Assembly (NCBI RefSeq): GCF_000429465.1
Contig: NZ_AUBX01000009.1
Location: 806,001 to 870,000, forward strand
Direction of reading: 5' to 3'
Source of the DNA: Algoriphagus vanfongensis DSM 17529
GTDB taxonomy: Bacteria; Bacteroidota; Bacteroidia; Cytophagales; Cyclobacteriaceae
DNA length: 64,000 nucleotides
A program made the position numbers and the translations under genes. The first letter of the stretch is position 1. Each line of letters starts with the position of its first letter. The notes under the pieces were generated by a model that was not told the DNA's origin, did no database searches, and saw only the letters and a list, made by a program, of their open reading frames with translations. Shown here piece by piece: positions 1 through 8,342 of this stretch.

Positions 1-219
1 TTGAGTTTAACCTATCAAAAGAGCTCGGGTGGGCTTTTTGTATGGTGCAAAGTACCAGAAGGGCAATCCGCTGAGGAATTGGTAGACTTCCTTCTTTACG
101 AAAAAAATATTTTTATCACACCAGGAAAAATCTTTGGATCGGTTGGGAATCAATATGTAAGATTCTCCCTTTGCATGCCTGAATTCAAAATCCTGGAAGC
201 AATCAACAGAATCAAATAA
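1..219 (+). CDS. Class I/II PLP aminotransferase, C-terminal part (truncated by window edge)
   Basis: Only the last 72 codons are inside the window, so no start is visible. The residues resemble the small C-terminal domain of fold-type I aminotransferases: a GGLFVW strand, an IFITPGKIFG segment, and YVRFSL, whose Arg normally binds the substrate carboxylate. tyrA follows 8 bases after the stop in the same direction. Such a pairing in Bacteroidota usually belongs to aromatic amino acid synthesis (prephenate dehydratase, aminotransferase, prephenate dehydrogenase), so a role in Phe/Tyr synthesis is likely. The substrate cannot be read from this fragment. Confidence 0.8.
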   Translation: MSLTYQKSSGGLFVWCKVPEGQSAEELVDFLLYEKNIFITPGKIFGSVGNQYVRFSLCMPEFKILEAINRIK

Positions 220-227
220 TAAGTATC

Positions 228-1076
228 ATGAAAAAAATTCATATCGTAGGTCTGGGCCTATTGGGAGGTTCATTTGGCCTTGGAGCATTGAGAAAATTCC
301 CGGAGCTTCAGGTAACCGGAACCGATATTTCAGAGCAAAACTTAAAAGATGCCTTGACGTTGGGAATCATCACTGAGGCAAAGGAAAAACCTGATTCTGA
401 TACAGATTTGGTGATTTTGGCCACTCCTGCCGATACCTTGGGAGATTTATTAAAAGAAACCTTGGATCAAATTGGTGAAAATACACTAGTTATTGATTTA
501 GGATCCACTAAGGCAAAACTTTGCCGTGAAATTGCGGATCATCCCAAAAGGAAACAATACCTTGCCGGCCATCCCATCGCAGGAACTGAATACTCTGGGC
601 CTAAAGCTGCTTTTGCAGATCTTTTGGACAGAAAGGTGATGATCATCTGTGATCTAGAAAAAACTGACCTAACTCTAAAAGAGAAGGCATACGAACTTTT
701 TGATGCCTTGAATTTGAAGTTAAGGTTTATGGATCCGGAAGAGCATGACAGGCATTTGGCATTTGTTTCCCATTTATCACATATCACTTCCTTTATGTTG
801 GGAAAAACGGTTCTTCAAAAAATGGAGGATGAGAAAAACATTTTCGATATGGCGGGTTCTGGTTTTGCCTCCACTGTTCGATTGGCCAAGTCCTCCCCTG
901 CTATGTGGGCTCCGATCCTCACTGAAAACAAGGATAATATCTTGGCTTCTTTGGATGGCTACATCTCCAATCTGACGGCTATGCGTGAAAAAATAGCCCA
1001 ATCTGATTCTGAAGGCATTTATCAGGAGTTTGCAGAAATCAATAAAATCCGGGACATCTTGGATTTAGGGAAATAA
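228..1076 (+). CDS. tyrA: Prephenate dehydrogenase
   Basis: Cytoplasmic enzyme that oxidatively decarboxylates prephenate to 4-hydroxyphenylpyruvate, the tyrosine branch of the shikimate pathway. The protein has 282 residues, normal for a monofunctional TyrA without an ACT or chorismate mutase domain. The N-terminus carries the NAD-binding glycine motif GLGLLGGSFG at residues 8-17, followed by the Rossmann core. HPIAGTE near residue 115 and the HLAFVSHLSH segment near residues 177-186 are typical TyrA active-site regions. It lies 8 bases behind an aminotransferase fragment and is followed by an intrinsic terminator, so it is probably the last gene of an aromatic operon. Confidence 0.93.
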   Translation: MKKIHIVGLGLLGGSFGLGALRKFPELQVTGTDISEQNLKDALTLGIITEAKEKPDSDTDLVILATPADTLGDLLKETLDQIGENTLVIDLGSTKAKLCREIADHPKRKQYLAGHPIAGTEYSGPKAAFADLLDRKVMIICDLEKTDLTLKEKAYELFDALNLKLRFMDPEEHDRHLAFVSHLSHITSFMLGKTVLQKMEDEKNIFDMAGSGFASTVRLAKSSPAMWAPILTENKDNILASLDGYISNLTAMREKIAQSDSEGIYQEFAEINKIRDILDLGK

Positions 1077-1097
1077 ATAGACCCAAGCTATAACCTC

Positions 1098-1125
1098 AAA
1101 CCACGGAGCAATTCGTGGTTTTTTT
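1098..1125 (+). terminator. Intrinsic terminator after tyrA
   Basis: Perfect 8-bp stem AAACCACG / CGTGGTTT with an 8-base loop, running directly into a T-tract. It ends the aminotransferase-tyrA transcript. Confidence 0.85.
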
Positions 1126-1197
1126 GTTGTCTTTGAGACACCTGTGCTTTTAATCCTGAAGATTCGTAATTTCAAACATACTTAAACCTACATAACC

Positions 1198-2163
1198 ATG
1201 AAGCCACTCGTTTTTATTTTCTGCCTGATTTTCTCTTTTCAGCTTTTTGCCCAAGACAGCTGGCAGGTAATCGATGCCAAAGGCGAAGCCATGAAACGAC
1301 ATGAAAACTCTTTTGTGGAGTGCAATGGGAAATTTTATGCCTTAGGAGGACGGGGAGATCGTTCCGTGGATGAATTTGATCCCAATACCAATACCTGGCA
1401 AAAAGTAGCCGACGCACCGATGGAAATTAGCCATTTTCAGGCAGTCAGCTATAAGAATGAAATATGGGTTGTTGGCGCTTTCACTGGTGGGTATCCCCAT
1501 GAAACCCCAATCGAGGATCTTTGGATTTTCAACCCGAAAACAAAAACTTGGAGAAAAGGTCCGAAACTTCCTGAAGGCAGGTACAGAGGATCAGCAGGAG
1601 TAGCGGTCAGAGGAGATAAAATCTATTTGGTCTGTGGCATTCAAGACGGTCATTATGAAGGTTTCGTGCCTTGGTTTGATGTGCTCGATCCAAAAACCGG
1701 AACTTGGACTCCGCTTCCAGATGCCCCAAGAGCCCGAGATCATGTCAGTGCCGCCATCGTCGGAAACAGGCTGTATTTAGCTGGAGGAAGAACTTCTCAT
1801 GCAGCTATCGGGAAAGTGATTGAAACAACTATTTCTGAGGTGGACTTTTACGACTTTGAAACAGGAAAATGGAAAACGATCGATACAGCTATCCCTACCC
1901 AAAGAGCAGGCAATTCAAATTTAGGGATCGGACCCTATTTGGTGGTAATGAACGGAGAAAGCGGCGTTCAGGAATCTGCACATGCCGAGGTGGAGGTATT
2001 AGACACCAGAGACAATACCTGGAAAACCCTTGCTCCCTTGAATCAGGGAAGACATGGAACGGGAACCGTTTTCTACAAGGGAAAAATCTATGTTGCCGCC
2101 GGTTCAGCCAATCGGGGCGGTGGCCCTGAATTAAATTCAATAGAGGTTATGGAGTTTAAGTAA
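1198..2163 (+). CDS. Secreted Kelch-repeat protein
   Basis: 321-residue protein with a cleavable signal peptide (hydrophobic residues 3-17, cleavage near FAQ). The mature part is built of Kelch-type blades: repeated GG or G turns followed by V/D..YDP..NTW motifs, for example YALGGR, DEFDPNTNTW, FNPKTKTW, LDPKTGTW and LDTRDNTW. About five to six blades can be counted, which fits one beta-propeller. Kelch propellers often bind glycans or proteins, and some are galactose-oxidase-like. No copper-ligand set or catalytic group is evident, so the function is unknown. It stands alone, 121 bases after tyrA and 116 bases before the HMA gene. Confidence 0.85.
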   Translation: MKPLVFIFCLIFSFQLFAQDSWQVIDAKGEAMKRHENSFVECNGKFYALGGRGDRSVDEFDPNTNTWQKVADAPMEISHFQAVSYKNEIWVVGAFTGGYPHETPIEDLWIFNPKTKTWRKGPKLPEGRYRGSAGVAVRGDKIYLVCGIQDGHYEGFVPWFDVLDPKTGTWTPLPDAPRARDHVSAAIVGNRLYLAGGRTSHAAIGKVIETTISEVDFYDFETGKWKTIDTAIPTQRAGNSNLGIGPYLVVMNGESGVQESAHAEVEVLDTRDNTWKTLAPLNQGRHGTGTVFYKGKIYVAAGSANRGGGPELNSIEVMEFK

Positions 2164-2279
2164 GTCTCCCTCCTTTGCAAAATCTTATAAAAACCATCCA
2201 ATAAATTGTAAATCTTCCAGAGCTATTCTTCCCAACTTTGTATTAGTAAAACATCGAAGATTTATAATTAGCACATACC

Positions 2280-2489
2280 ATGAAGACATTAACCTTCAAA
2301 ACCAATATCAACTGCGGAAACTGCCTCGCCAAAGTAACCCCGATTCTTAATGCAGAATCCAGCATCCAATCCTGGAAAGTAGATTTGGAAGATCCGGAAA
2401 GAACTTTGACAGTGGAAACAGAAACGCTTTCTCCTGAAGATGTGAAGAAGACAGTTTTGACATCAGGCTTTTTGGCAACCCCCAAATAA
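2280..2489 (+). CDS. HMA-type heavy-metal-associated domain protein
   Basis: 69-residue protein of one ferredoxin-like HMA domain. The metal-binding CxxC is Cys12-Gly-Asn-Cys15, preceded by a beta strand and followed by the expected amphipathic helix. The usual MxCxxC is reduced to INCGNC, which still provides both thiols. Small proteins of this kind act as cytoplasmic copper(I) chaperones or merP-like metal carriers. It opens a run of metal-handling genes on the same strand, which supports copper or a related soft metal. The start has ATG next to TACC in a short AT-rich leader; no alternative start fits the fold. Confidence 0.8.
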   Translation: MKTLTFKTNINCGNCLAKVTPILNAESSIQSWKVDLEDPERTLTVETETLSPEDVKKTVLTSGFLATPK

Positions 2490-2597
2490 AATTTGAAATC
2501 AGAATTTAGAAAGCTGAACATTCAGAGCTTAAACTACTGATATTCAGCATTCTAATTTTAAATAAAAACATTCAAAAAATTTATCCGTAGATTTGAA

Positions 2598-3014
2598 ATG
2601 TTGAAAAAGCTGATCTCCATAGTGCTATCCTTAATGGTGCTTTTCTCCTCGGTGGGAATGGCCAAGACAACCCATATCTGTATGGGAGAGGAAATGGAAA
2701 GTGCTTTGGGATTTGTCGCTACTCATTTGGATTGTGGAATGGAGACATCCTCTTCCCATTCAAATGAGGATGGAAAAGCGCATTTGGAAAAAACTAAATG
2801 CTGTGAAAATCAGAGTCAACAAATTCAACTCGACGACGAAACCTCTCTAAAAAAGCATCAAAGCCAATTGGATTTCAATTTCGCGCTGGCTTTCGTTCAG
2901 ATCTTTATTTTAGGGTTAGATCAGGATTCTGATGATGATGCCTCCTTCTCACCTTACTATTCCCCTCCGATTGATCAGGATTTATGTATCCTGCATCAAA
3001 GCTTTTTGATCTAA
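2598..3014 (+). CDS. HYC_CC_PP-family-like exported protein
   Basis: 138 residues with an N-terminal signal-like hydrophobic segment (residues 4-21). It has three spaced marker motifs: HIC at 26-28 (in place of HYC), CC at 68-69 and PP at 123-124, close to the C-terminus. This layout matches the family named for those motifs, which in Bacteroidota sits beside CusA-type efflux genes. The Cys, His and Met residues suggest metal binding in the periplasm or membrane, but no biochemical role is established. A second hydrophobic stretch lies near residues 93-107. cusA begins 78 bases downstream, after a strongly structured spacer. Confidence 0.7.
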   Translation: MLKKLISIVLSLMVLFSSVGMAKTTHICMGEEMESALGFVATHLDCGMETSSSHSNEDGKAHLEKTKCCENQSQQIQLDDETSLKKHQSQLDFNFALAFVQIFILGLDQDSDDDASFSPYYSPPIDQDLCILHQSFLI

Positions 3015-3016
3015 AA

Positions 3017-3089
3017 TCATTCTGATGGCTTCGGCCATTCGTGCCCGGATACGCTGTATCCAAGCTTTTCTTTTGCACCATCAGAATGA
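3017..3089 (+). promoter_or_regulatory. Structured spacer directly before cusA
   Basis: A perfect 12-bp inverted repeat, TCATTCTGATGG at 3017-3028 and CCATCAGAATGA at 3078-3089, encloses 49 bases. Inside are a GGATAC-GCT-GTATCC hairpin (3047-3061) and a GGC-TTCG-GCC tetraloop hairpin (3027-3036) that competes with the outer stem. The right arm ends 3 bases before the cusA ATG, so folding would occupy the ribosome-binding region. It may control translation or act as a stability element; this is inference. Confidence 0.5.
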
Positions 3090-3092
3090 ATC

Positions 3093-6000
3093 ATGCTCAA
3101 TTCAATCATTAAGTATTTCTTAGAAAACAAGTTAGTCACTGTTCTTTTGCTACTCCTGATCGTAGCCTGGGGCATTGCAACCGCTCCTTTCAATTGGGAA
3201 ACGGGTTTGATACCCCGAGATCCTGTGCCGGTGGACGCGATTCCGGATATTGGTGAAAACCAACAAATCGTCTTTACAGAATGGATGGGTAGATCACCAC
3301 AGGACGTGGAAGATCAAATCACTTATCCATTAACTACCTCACTTTTGGGACTGCCAGGAGTCAAAAGTGTCAGAAGTAGTTCTGCCTTTGGCTTCTCCAG
3401 TATCTACATCATTTTCAATGAGGACATCGAATTCTATTGGAGTAGATCGCGTGTCCTTGAAAAACTAAACTCCCTTCCTTCCGGTCTTTTACCTGAAGGA
3501 GTACAACCCAAATTAGGTCCGGATGCCACGGCTTTGGGACAGGTTTATTGGTATACGCTGGAAGGGCGAGATCCAGAAGGAAATCCTGCTGGTGGTTGGG
3601 ACTTACATGAATTGCGCTCCATCCAGGATTATTATGTACGCTATTCCCTGACAGCAGTAGATGGCGTGTCAGAGGTCGCATCAGTGGGAGGATACATCAA
3701 AGAATATCAAGTTGATGTGGATCCAGCTGCACTAAAGGCAAATGGAGTAACGCTCATGGATGTGATGGCTGCTGTTCAAAAATCAAATCTGGACGTTTCC
3801 GCCAACACCATCGAGGTCAACAAAGTCGATTACTTTGTCCGAGGTCTAGGCTATGTCGAAAATCTCAGTGATTTGGATCAGGCTGTTGTCAAAGTCACAA
3901 ACAATGTTCCTATCCGGATTCAGGATGTTGCCAAAGTCAATATCGGTCCTCAACCCAGAAATATGGGGGGAATTCTGGATAAATCTGGAGCGGAAGCCGT
4001 TGGCGGTGTGGTTATCGCCCGATATGGAGACAATCCTCTCCAAGTGATTGAGGGTGTCAAAGCTGAAATCGAAAAGATTTCCGATGGACTTCCCAGCAAA
4101 ACTTTGGCAGACGGGACTGTTTCCAAGGTAACTATCGTGCCATTTTATGATAGAACCAACCTGATCTACGAGACATTAGGAACCTTGTACGAGGCAATTT
4201 CCCTGCAGATTTTGATCACCATCATTGTGATTATTGTGATGGTCTATAATCTGAGAGCATCGCTACTGATTTCTGCCCTCCTGCCTTTGGCAGTTTTGAT
4301 GTGCTTTATCTTTATGAAGTACTTTGGTGTGGACGCCAATATCGTGGCCCTATCAGGAATCGCGATTGCCATTGGAACCATGGTGGACTTGGGGATTATT
4401 TTGAATGAAAATATTCTCAGGCATCTGGAAATGCCGAATGGAGGTAAATCCAAACTCCAAATTGTCTATGAAGCTACCACAGAAGTCGGAGGAGCCATAA
4501 TAACGGCAGTCAGCACGACAATCGTCAGTTTCCTTCCGGTATTTACCCTTCAGGCTGCTGAAGGAAAGCTATTCGGCCCTTTGGCTTACACCAAATCATT
4601 TGCCTTGATCTCAGCGGTCATCTTCACCTTGTTGATCATGCCTGCATTTTCCCACTGGTTTTTCTCATTCAAAAGCTATAAAGGAAAATTCTCTCGCTTA
4701 GCAAATTATGCTCTTGTAGTCTTTGGGTTGATTATCGCATTTTCGGTCTGGTCCTGGGCCGGTTGGGTTTTGGTAGGCTATGGATTGATCCATTCCTTGG
4801 CTTTTCATTTCCCTGAAATACTGGAAGCCAGAAAGAATGCACTCATCATTGCCGTAACCTTATTGGCTGTTGCTTCCCTCCTGACTTCGGAATGGATGCC
4901 CTTGGGAGTCTCCAACAGCTACTTGATCAACTTTGGGTTTATAGCAATTCTATTAACATTGGTATTGGGTGGTTTTACCCTTTTCATTCGGGTTTATCCA
5001 CAGATTCTAAACTGGTGTCTGAACAATAAAAAGACATTCCTGACATTCCCTGTTGTGGTCTTGCTGTTAGGAGCCTCGGTTTGGTTGGGATTCAATTCGG
5101 TTTTCGGATTTATCCCCAAAACTTTGGATAAAATAGGCTTGAATATCCGAACTACTTCCCTTTGGTCTGGCTTATCCCATACTTTTCCTGGATTGGGTGA
5201 GGAATTTATGCCATCGCTTAATGAAGGATCATTTCTACTGATGCCAACCACCATGCCTCATGCTGGTGTTCAGGAAAACAGGGAAGTACTTCGAAAGCTT
5301 GATATGCTGGTCACAGCAATTCCAGAAGTAGAATTGGTAGTAGGGAAAGCAGGAAGGGCAGAAACTGCGATTGACCCGGCTCCCCTGACGATGTTTGAAA
5401 ACACCATCAATTACAAAAGTGAGTATCTGACAGATGCAAATGGAACTCGGATCCGGTTCAAAGTGAATGGAGACGGGTTGTTTGAATTGAAAAACGGGAC
5501 CTACTTTGATCCATCTACCATGGAGCCCCATCTGGTGGAAACTTCCCAGTTGGTAGTGGATTCAGATGGAGAATATTTCCGTCAATGGAGGTCTCATATC
5601 CAGAGTCCTGACGATATCTGGAATGAAATTGTAGGTGTTATCCAAATCCCGGGTGTGACTTCTTCTCCCAAACTTCAGCCCATTGAAACCCGATTGGTCA
5701 TGCTACAAACAGGCATGAGAGCTCCTATGGGAATCAAAGTATATGGACCTGATTTACAATCCATTGAAGACTTTGGGTTAAAGCTTGAAAAATACCTAAA
5801 AGAGGTTCCCTCCGTGAAGAGTGAAGCAGTCTTTGCAGATCGGATCGTCGGCAAACCCTATCTGGAACTGGAGATTAAAAGGGATGAGATTTCCCGATAT
5901 GGAATGAATGTGGTCGATGTGCAGGATTTCATTGAAACTGCCATCGGTGGGATGCAGTTGAGCACAACCGTGGAAGGCAGAGAACGCTATCCGATACGGG

Positions 6001-6926
6001 TGCGCTATGCACGGGAATTCCGTGATGATCCTGGCGCTATCGAAAATATTCAAGTCCCGACTCCTTTGGGAAATTACATTCCATTGGGTCAATTGGCAGA
6101 CATAGGCTATAGGCCCGGGCCTGATATGATTCGTGGCGAAAACAGCTTCTTGGTAGGTTATGTATTGCTGGACAAAAAAGATGGATATGCAGAAGTTTCA
6201 GTAGTGGAAGATGCCCGGAACTACCTACAGTCCAAGATCGACTCGGGAGAACTGGTAATTCCCAAAGGGGTTAGATATACCTTTTCGGGCAGCTATGAAA
6301 ATCAAATTCGAGCTGAGAAAAGACTTTCCATTGTGGTTCCACTTTCCCTGATTGTCATTTTCCTAATCCTTTATTTCCAGTTTAGAGCCGTTTCTACCAC
6401 CTTGTTTGTATTTACAGGAATAGCCATGGCGTTTTCAGGAGGTTTTCTAATGCTTTGGTTATACGGACAGGATTGGTTCATGAACTTCTCCCTGTTTGAC
6501 ATCCCTATGAGGGAGCTCTTCCAGATGAAGGACATCAATCTTTCTGTCGCTGTTTGGGTTGGTTTTATTGCTCTTTTTGGTATTGCGACAGATGACGGAG
6601 TGGTCGTTGCTTCCTATCTGGATCAAAGTTTCAAAGCGCATCAACCTACCTCAGTTCAAGAAGTTCGTACCGCAGTAATTGAGGCGGGAAAAAGAAGGGT
6701 TCTTCCTTGCCTGATGACCACAGCCACTACCCTTTTGGCCTTGGTTCCCATCCTTACCTCAACTGGAAGAGGATCGGATATTATGATTCCTATGGCTATT
6801 CCCTCTCTGGGTGGAATGGTCCTGGAACTGACTACAGTATTCATCGTGCCGACTCTGTATTGCTGGTGGGCCGAAAGAAAATTAAAGCAGAACACTGGTG
6901 TCTTTACAACCGAACAAAATCAATAG
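3093..6926 (+). CDS. cusA: CusA/CzcA-family heavy-metal RND efflux pump
   Basis: Inner-membrane proton-driven pump that moves metal ions toward the outer membrane with an adaptor and a TolC-like channel. The protein has 1277 residues, about 230 more than classic CusA. Family features are the N-terminal TM1, the VDAIPDIGENQQ segment, WMGRSPQDVEDQ, the TM4 motif GTMVDLGIILNEN with the proton-relay Asp, and the late GIATDDGVVVASYL, where many relatives have a single acidic residue. The extra length is mostly between about residues 500 and 690, where four or so additional hydrophobic segments lie between TM6 and TM7, plus an insertion in the second periplasmic half. Genes for the outer-membrane and adaptor partners follow at once. 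Copper or silver is likely from the context; the metal is not proven. Confidence 0.9.
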   Translation: MLNSIIKYFLENKLVTVLLLLLIVAWGIATAPFNWETGLIPRDPVPVDAIPDIGENQQIVFTEWMGRSPQDVEDQITYPLTTSLLGLPGVKSVRSSSAFGFSSIYIIFNEDIEFYWSRSRVLEKLNSLPSGLLPEGVQPKLGPDATALGQVYWYTLEGRDPEGNPAGGWDLHELRSIQDYYVRYSLTAVDGVSEVASVGGYIKEYQVDVDPAALKANGVTLMDVMAAVQKSNLDVSANTIEVNKVDYFVRGLGYVENLSDLDQAVVKVTNNVPIRIQDVAKVNIGPQPRNMGGILDKSGAEAVGGVVIARYGDNPLQVIEGVKAEIEKISDGLPSKTLADGTVSKVTIVPFYDRTNLIYETLGTLYEAISLQILITIIVIIVMVYNLRASLLISALLPLAVLMCFIFMKYFGVDANIVALSGIAIAIGTMVDLGIILNENILRHLEMPNGGKSKLQIVYEATTEVGGAIITAVSTTIVSFLPVFTLQAAEGKLFGPLAYTKSFALISAVIFTLLIMPAFSHWFFSFKSYKGKFSRLANYALVVFGLIIAFSVWSWAGWVLVGYGLIHSLAFHFPEILEARKNALIIAVTLLAVASLLTSEWMPLGVSNSYLINFGFIAILLTLVLGGFTLFIRVYPQILNWCLNNKKTFLTFPVVVLLLGASVWLGFNSVFGFIPKTLDKIGLNIRTTSLWSGLSHTFPGLGEEFMPSLNEGSFLLMPTTMPHAGVQENREVLRKLDMLVTAIPEVELVVGKAGRAETAIDPAPLTMFENTINYKSEYLTDANGTRIRFKVNGDGLFELKNGTYFDPSTMEPHLVETSQLVVDSDGEYFRQWRSHIQSPDDIWNEIVGVIQIPGVTSSPKLQPIETRLVMLQTGMRAPMGIKVYGPDLQSIEDFGLKLEKYLKEVPSVKSEAVFADRIVGKPYLELEIKRDEISRYGMNVVDVQDFIETAIGGMQLSTTVEGRERYPIRVRYAREFRDDPGAIENIQVPTPLGNYIPLGQLADIGYRPGPDMIRGENSFLVGYVLLDKKDGYAEVSVVEDARNYLQSKIDSGELVIPKGVRYTFSGSYENQIRAEKRLSIVVPLSLIVIFLILYFQFRAVSTTLFVFTGIAMAFSGGFLMLWLYGQDWFMNFSLFDIPMRELFQMKDINLSVAVWVGFIALFGIATDDGVVVASYLDQSFKAHQPTSVQEVRTAVIEAGKRRVLPCLMTTATTLLALVPILTSTGRGSDIMIPMAIPSLGGMVLELTTVFIVPTLYCWWAERKLKQNTGVFTTEQNQ

Positions 6927-6929
6927 GCC

Positions 6930-8330
6930 ATGAGAAAAATTTCAATTCTATTCTTCCTACTGACGGCCATCACTACCTTCTCCTGGGGCCAAAATCTGGA
7001 TGATTACCTGATTCAGGCAGGAGAAAACAATCCTGAATTGCAGGCTTATTATCATGAATATCTGGCTTCCTTGGAAAAAGCTCCTCAGGTAAGCAGTCTC
7101 CCGGATCCTGAATTGTCTATGGGGATTTTCTTTTCCCCGATGGAAAGATGGATGGGAAATCAGGTGGCTGATATCAAACTGATGCAGATGTTTCCATGGT
7201 TTGGAACTTTGGGAGTAAAAAAGGAGGAAGCTAATCTGATGGCACATGTCCGATACCAGGTATTTCTGGATGCCAAAAACAAACTCTTTTATCAGGTAAA
7301 ATCCACCTATTATGACTTGTATCAAATTCAGGAAGAAATACAGATCAATCAGGAGAATTTGGAATACCTGAAGGAATATGAACGTCTGGCTTTGGTGAAA
7401 TTCAAGAGTGCTTCTTCTCCCGGTACCGCCTCCTCCCAGATGCCTCAGGCTACCATGGGCAGCAATAGGACCAGTACAGCTTCGGGAGTGGATGCCATGA
7501 ACGGATCTCCAGAAAATTCTTCTCCCAATCCAACCCCACAGATGCCAGCTGGTTCGGCAATGGCTTCAGGGACGGGAATGAGTGATATTCTTCGAATCAG
7601 AATGCAGGTCAGGGAATTGGAAAACACGATTGCCAATCAATCCGATCAATTGATCCCCCTTCGCATCAAGTTCAATCAATTGCTCAACAGGGAGATCAAC
7701 ACTCCCATTTCTGAATTGGATACCCTGGTCCCTACCCAGTTGATCATGGATAAAATGGCTGTATTGGACAGCATCTCTAGTCAAAATCCCCTATTGGCCA
7801 TGTATGATACCGAAATGGAAGTTTTGGACCAACAGGAACAAATGGCACGTCTGGATGGAAGGCCTATGTTTGGCGCAGGAGTGAACTACATGCCTTTTCA
7901 GGCACGACCGGAAAGTGGAATGATGATGGGGGGAAAAGATATGGTCATGCCCATGGTCAGCCTGACCTTGCCTATTTACAGGAAAAAAACCAATTCCAGG
8001 ATTAAAGAAACAGAATACCTGAGAGAGGCAACCTTACTGAAAAAAGAGAAAAAGGAAAATATGTTGGCCATGCAGTGGGCCAATGCCATCCTGGATTTGG
8101 AGAATGCCAATCGAAATATTGCCCTATACCATGAGCAAAGCCAATTAGCTGAACAAACACTTAGACTTCTTCTCACCTCTTTTTCTACCAATGGACAAGA
8201 AATGGAAGAAGTTCTTAGGGTAAATCAGCAACTGCTGAATTATAAACTTCAAAGTATGATCTCTATTGTTCAACAACACAAAAGTTTAGCAATGCTGGAA
8301 TCCTTAGGAACTGGAACTCCCCTCAATTAA
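6930..8330 (+). CDS. TolC-family outer membrane efflux protein of the metal pump
   Basis: 466 residues with a signal peptide (cleavage near TTFSWGQ) and the two-fold coiled-coil organisation of outer-membrane efflux proteins. It starts 3 bases after the pump stop, so the two are co-transcribed and probably translationally coupled. Two Met-rich stretches stand out: residues about 165-215, rich in Ser, Gly, Pro and Met and interrupting the first repeat, and residues about 310-330 with MMMGGKDMVMPM. Such Met clusters often bind Cu(I) or Ag(I). The first stretch looks like a flexible insertion absent from standard TolC relatives. It forms the outer-membrane duct of the tripartite efflux complex. 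Confidence 0.85.
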   Translation: MRKISILFFLLTAITTFSWGQNLDDYLIQAGENNPELQAYYHEYLASLEKAPQVSSLPDPELSMGIFFSPMERWMGNQVADIKLMQMFPWFGTLGVKKEEANLMAHVRYQVFLDAKNKLFYQVKSTYYDLYQIQEEIQINQENLEYLKEYERLALVKFKSASSPGTASSQMPQATMGSNRTSTASGVDAMNGSPENSSPNPTPQMPAGSAMASGTGMSDILRIRMQVRELENTIANQSDQLIPLRIKFNQLLNREINTPISELDTLVPTQLIMDKMAVLDSISSQNPLLAMYDTEMEVLDQQEQMARLDGRPMFGAGVNYMPFQARPESGMMMGGKDMVMPMVSLTLPIYRKKTNSRIKETEYLREATLLKKEKKENMLAMQWANAILDLENANRNIALYHEQSQLAEQTLRLLLTSFSTNGQEMEEVLRVNQQLLNYKLQSMISIVQQHKSLAMLESLGTGTPLN

Positions 8331-8342
8331 ATCATCAAAAGC

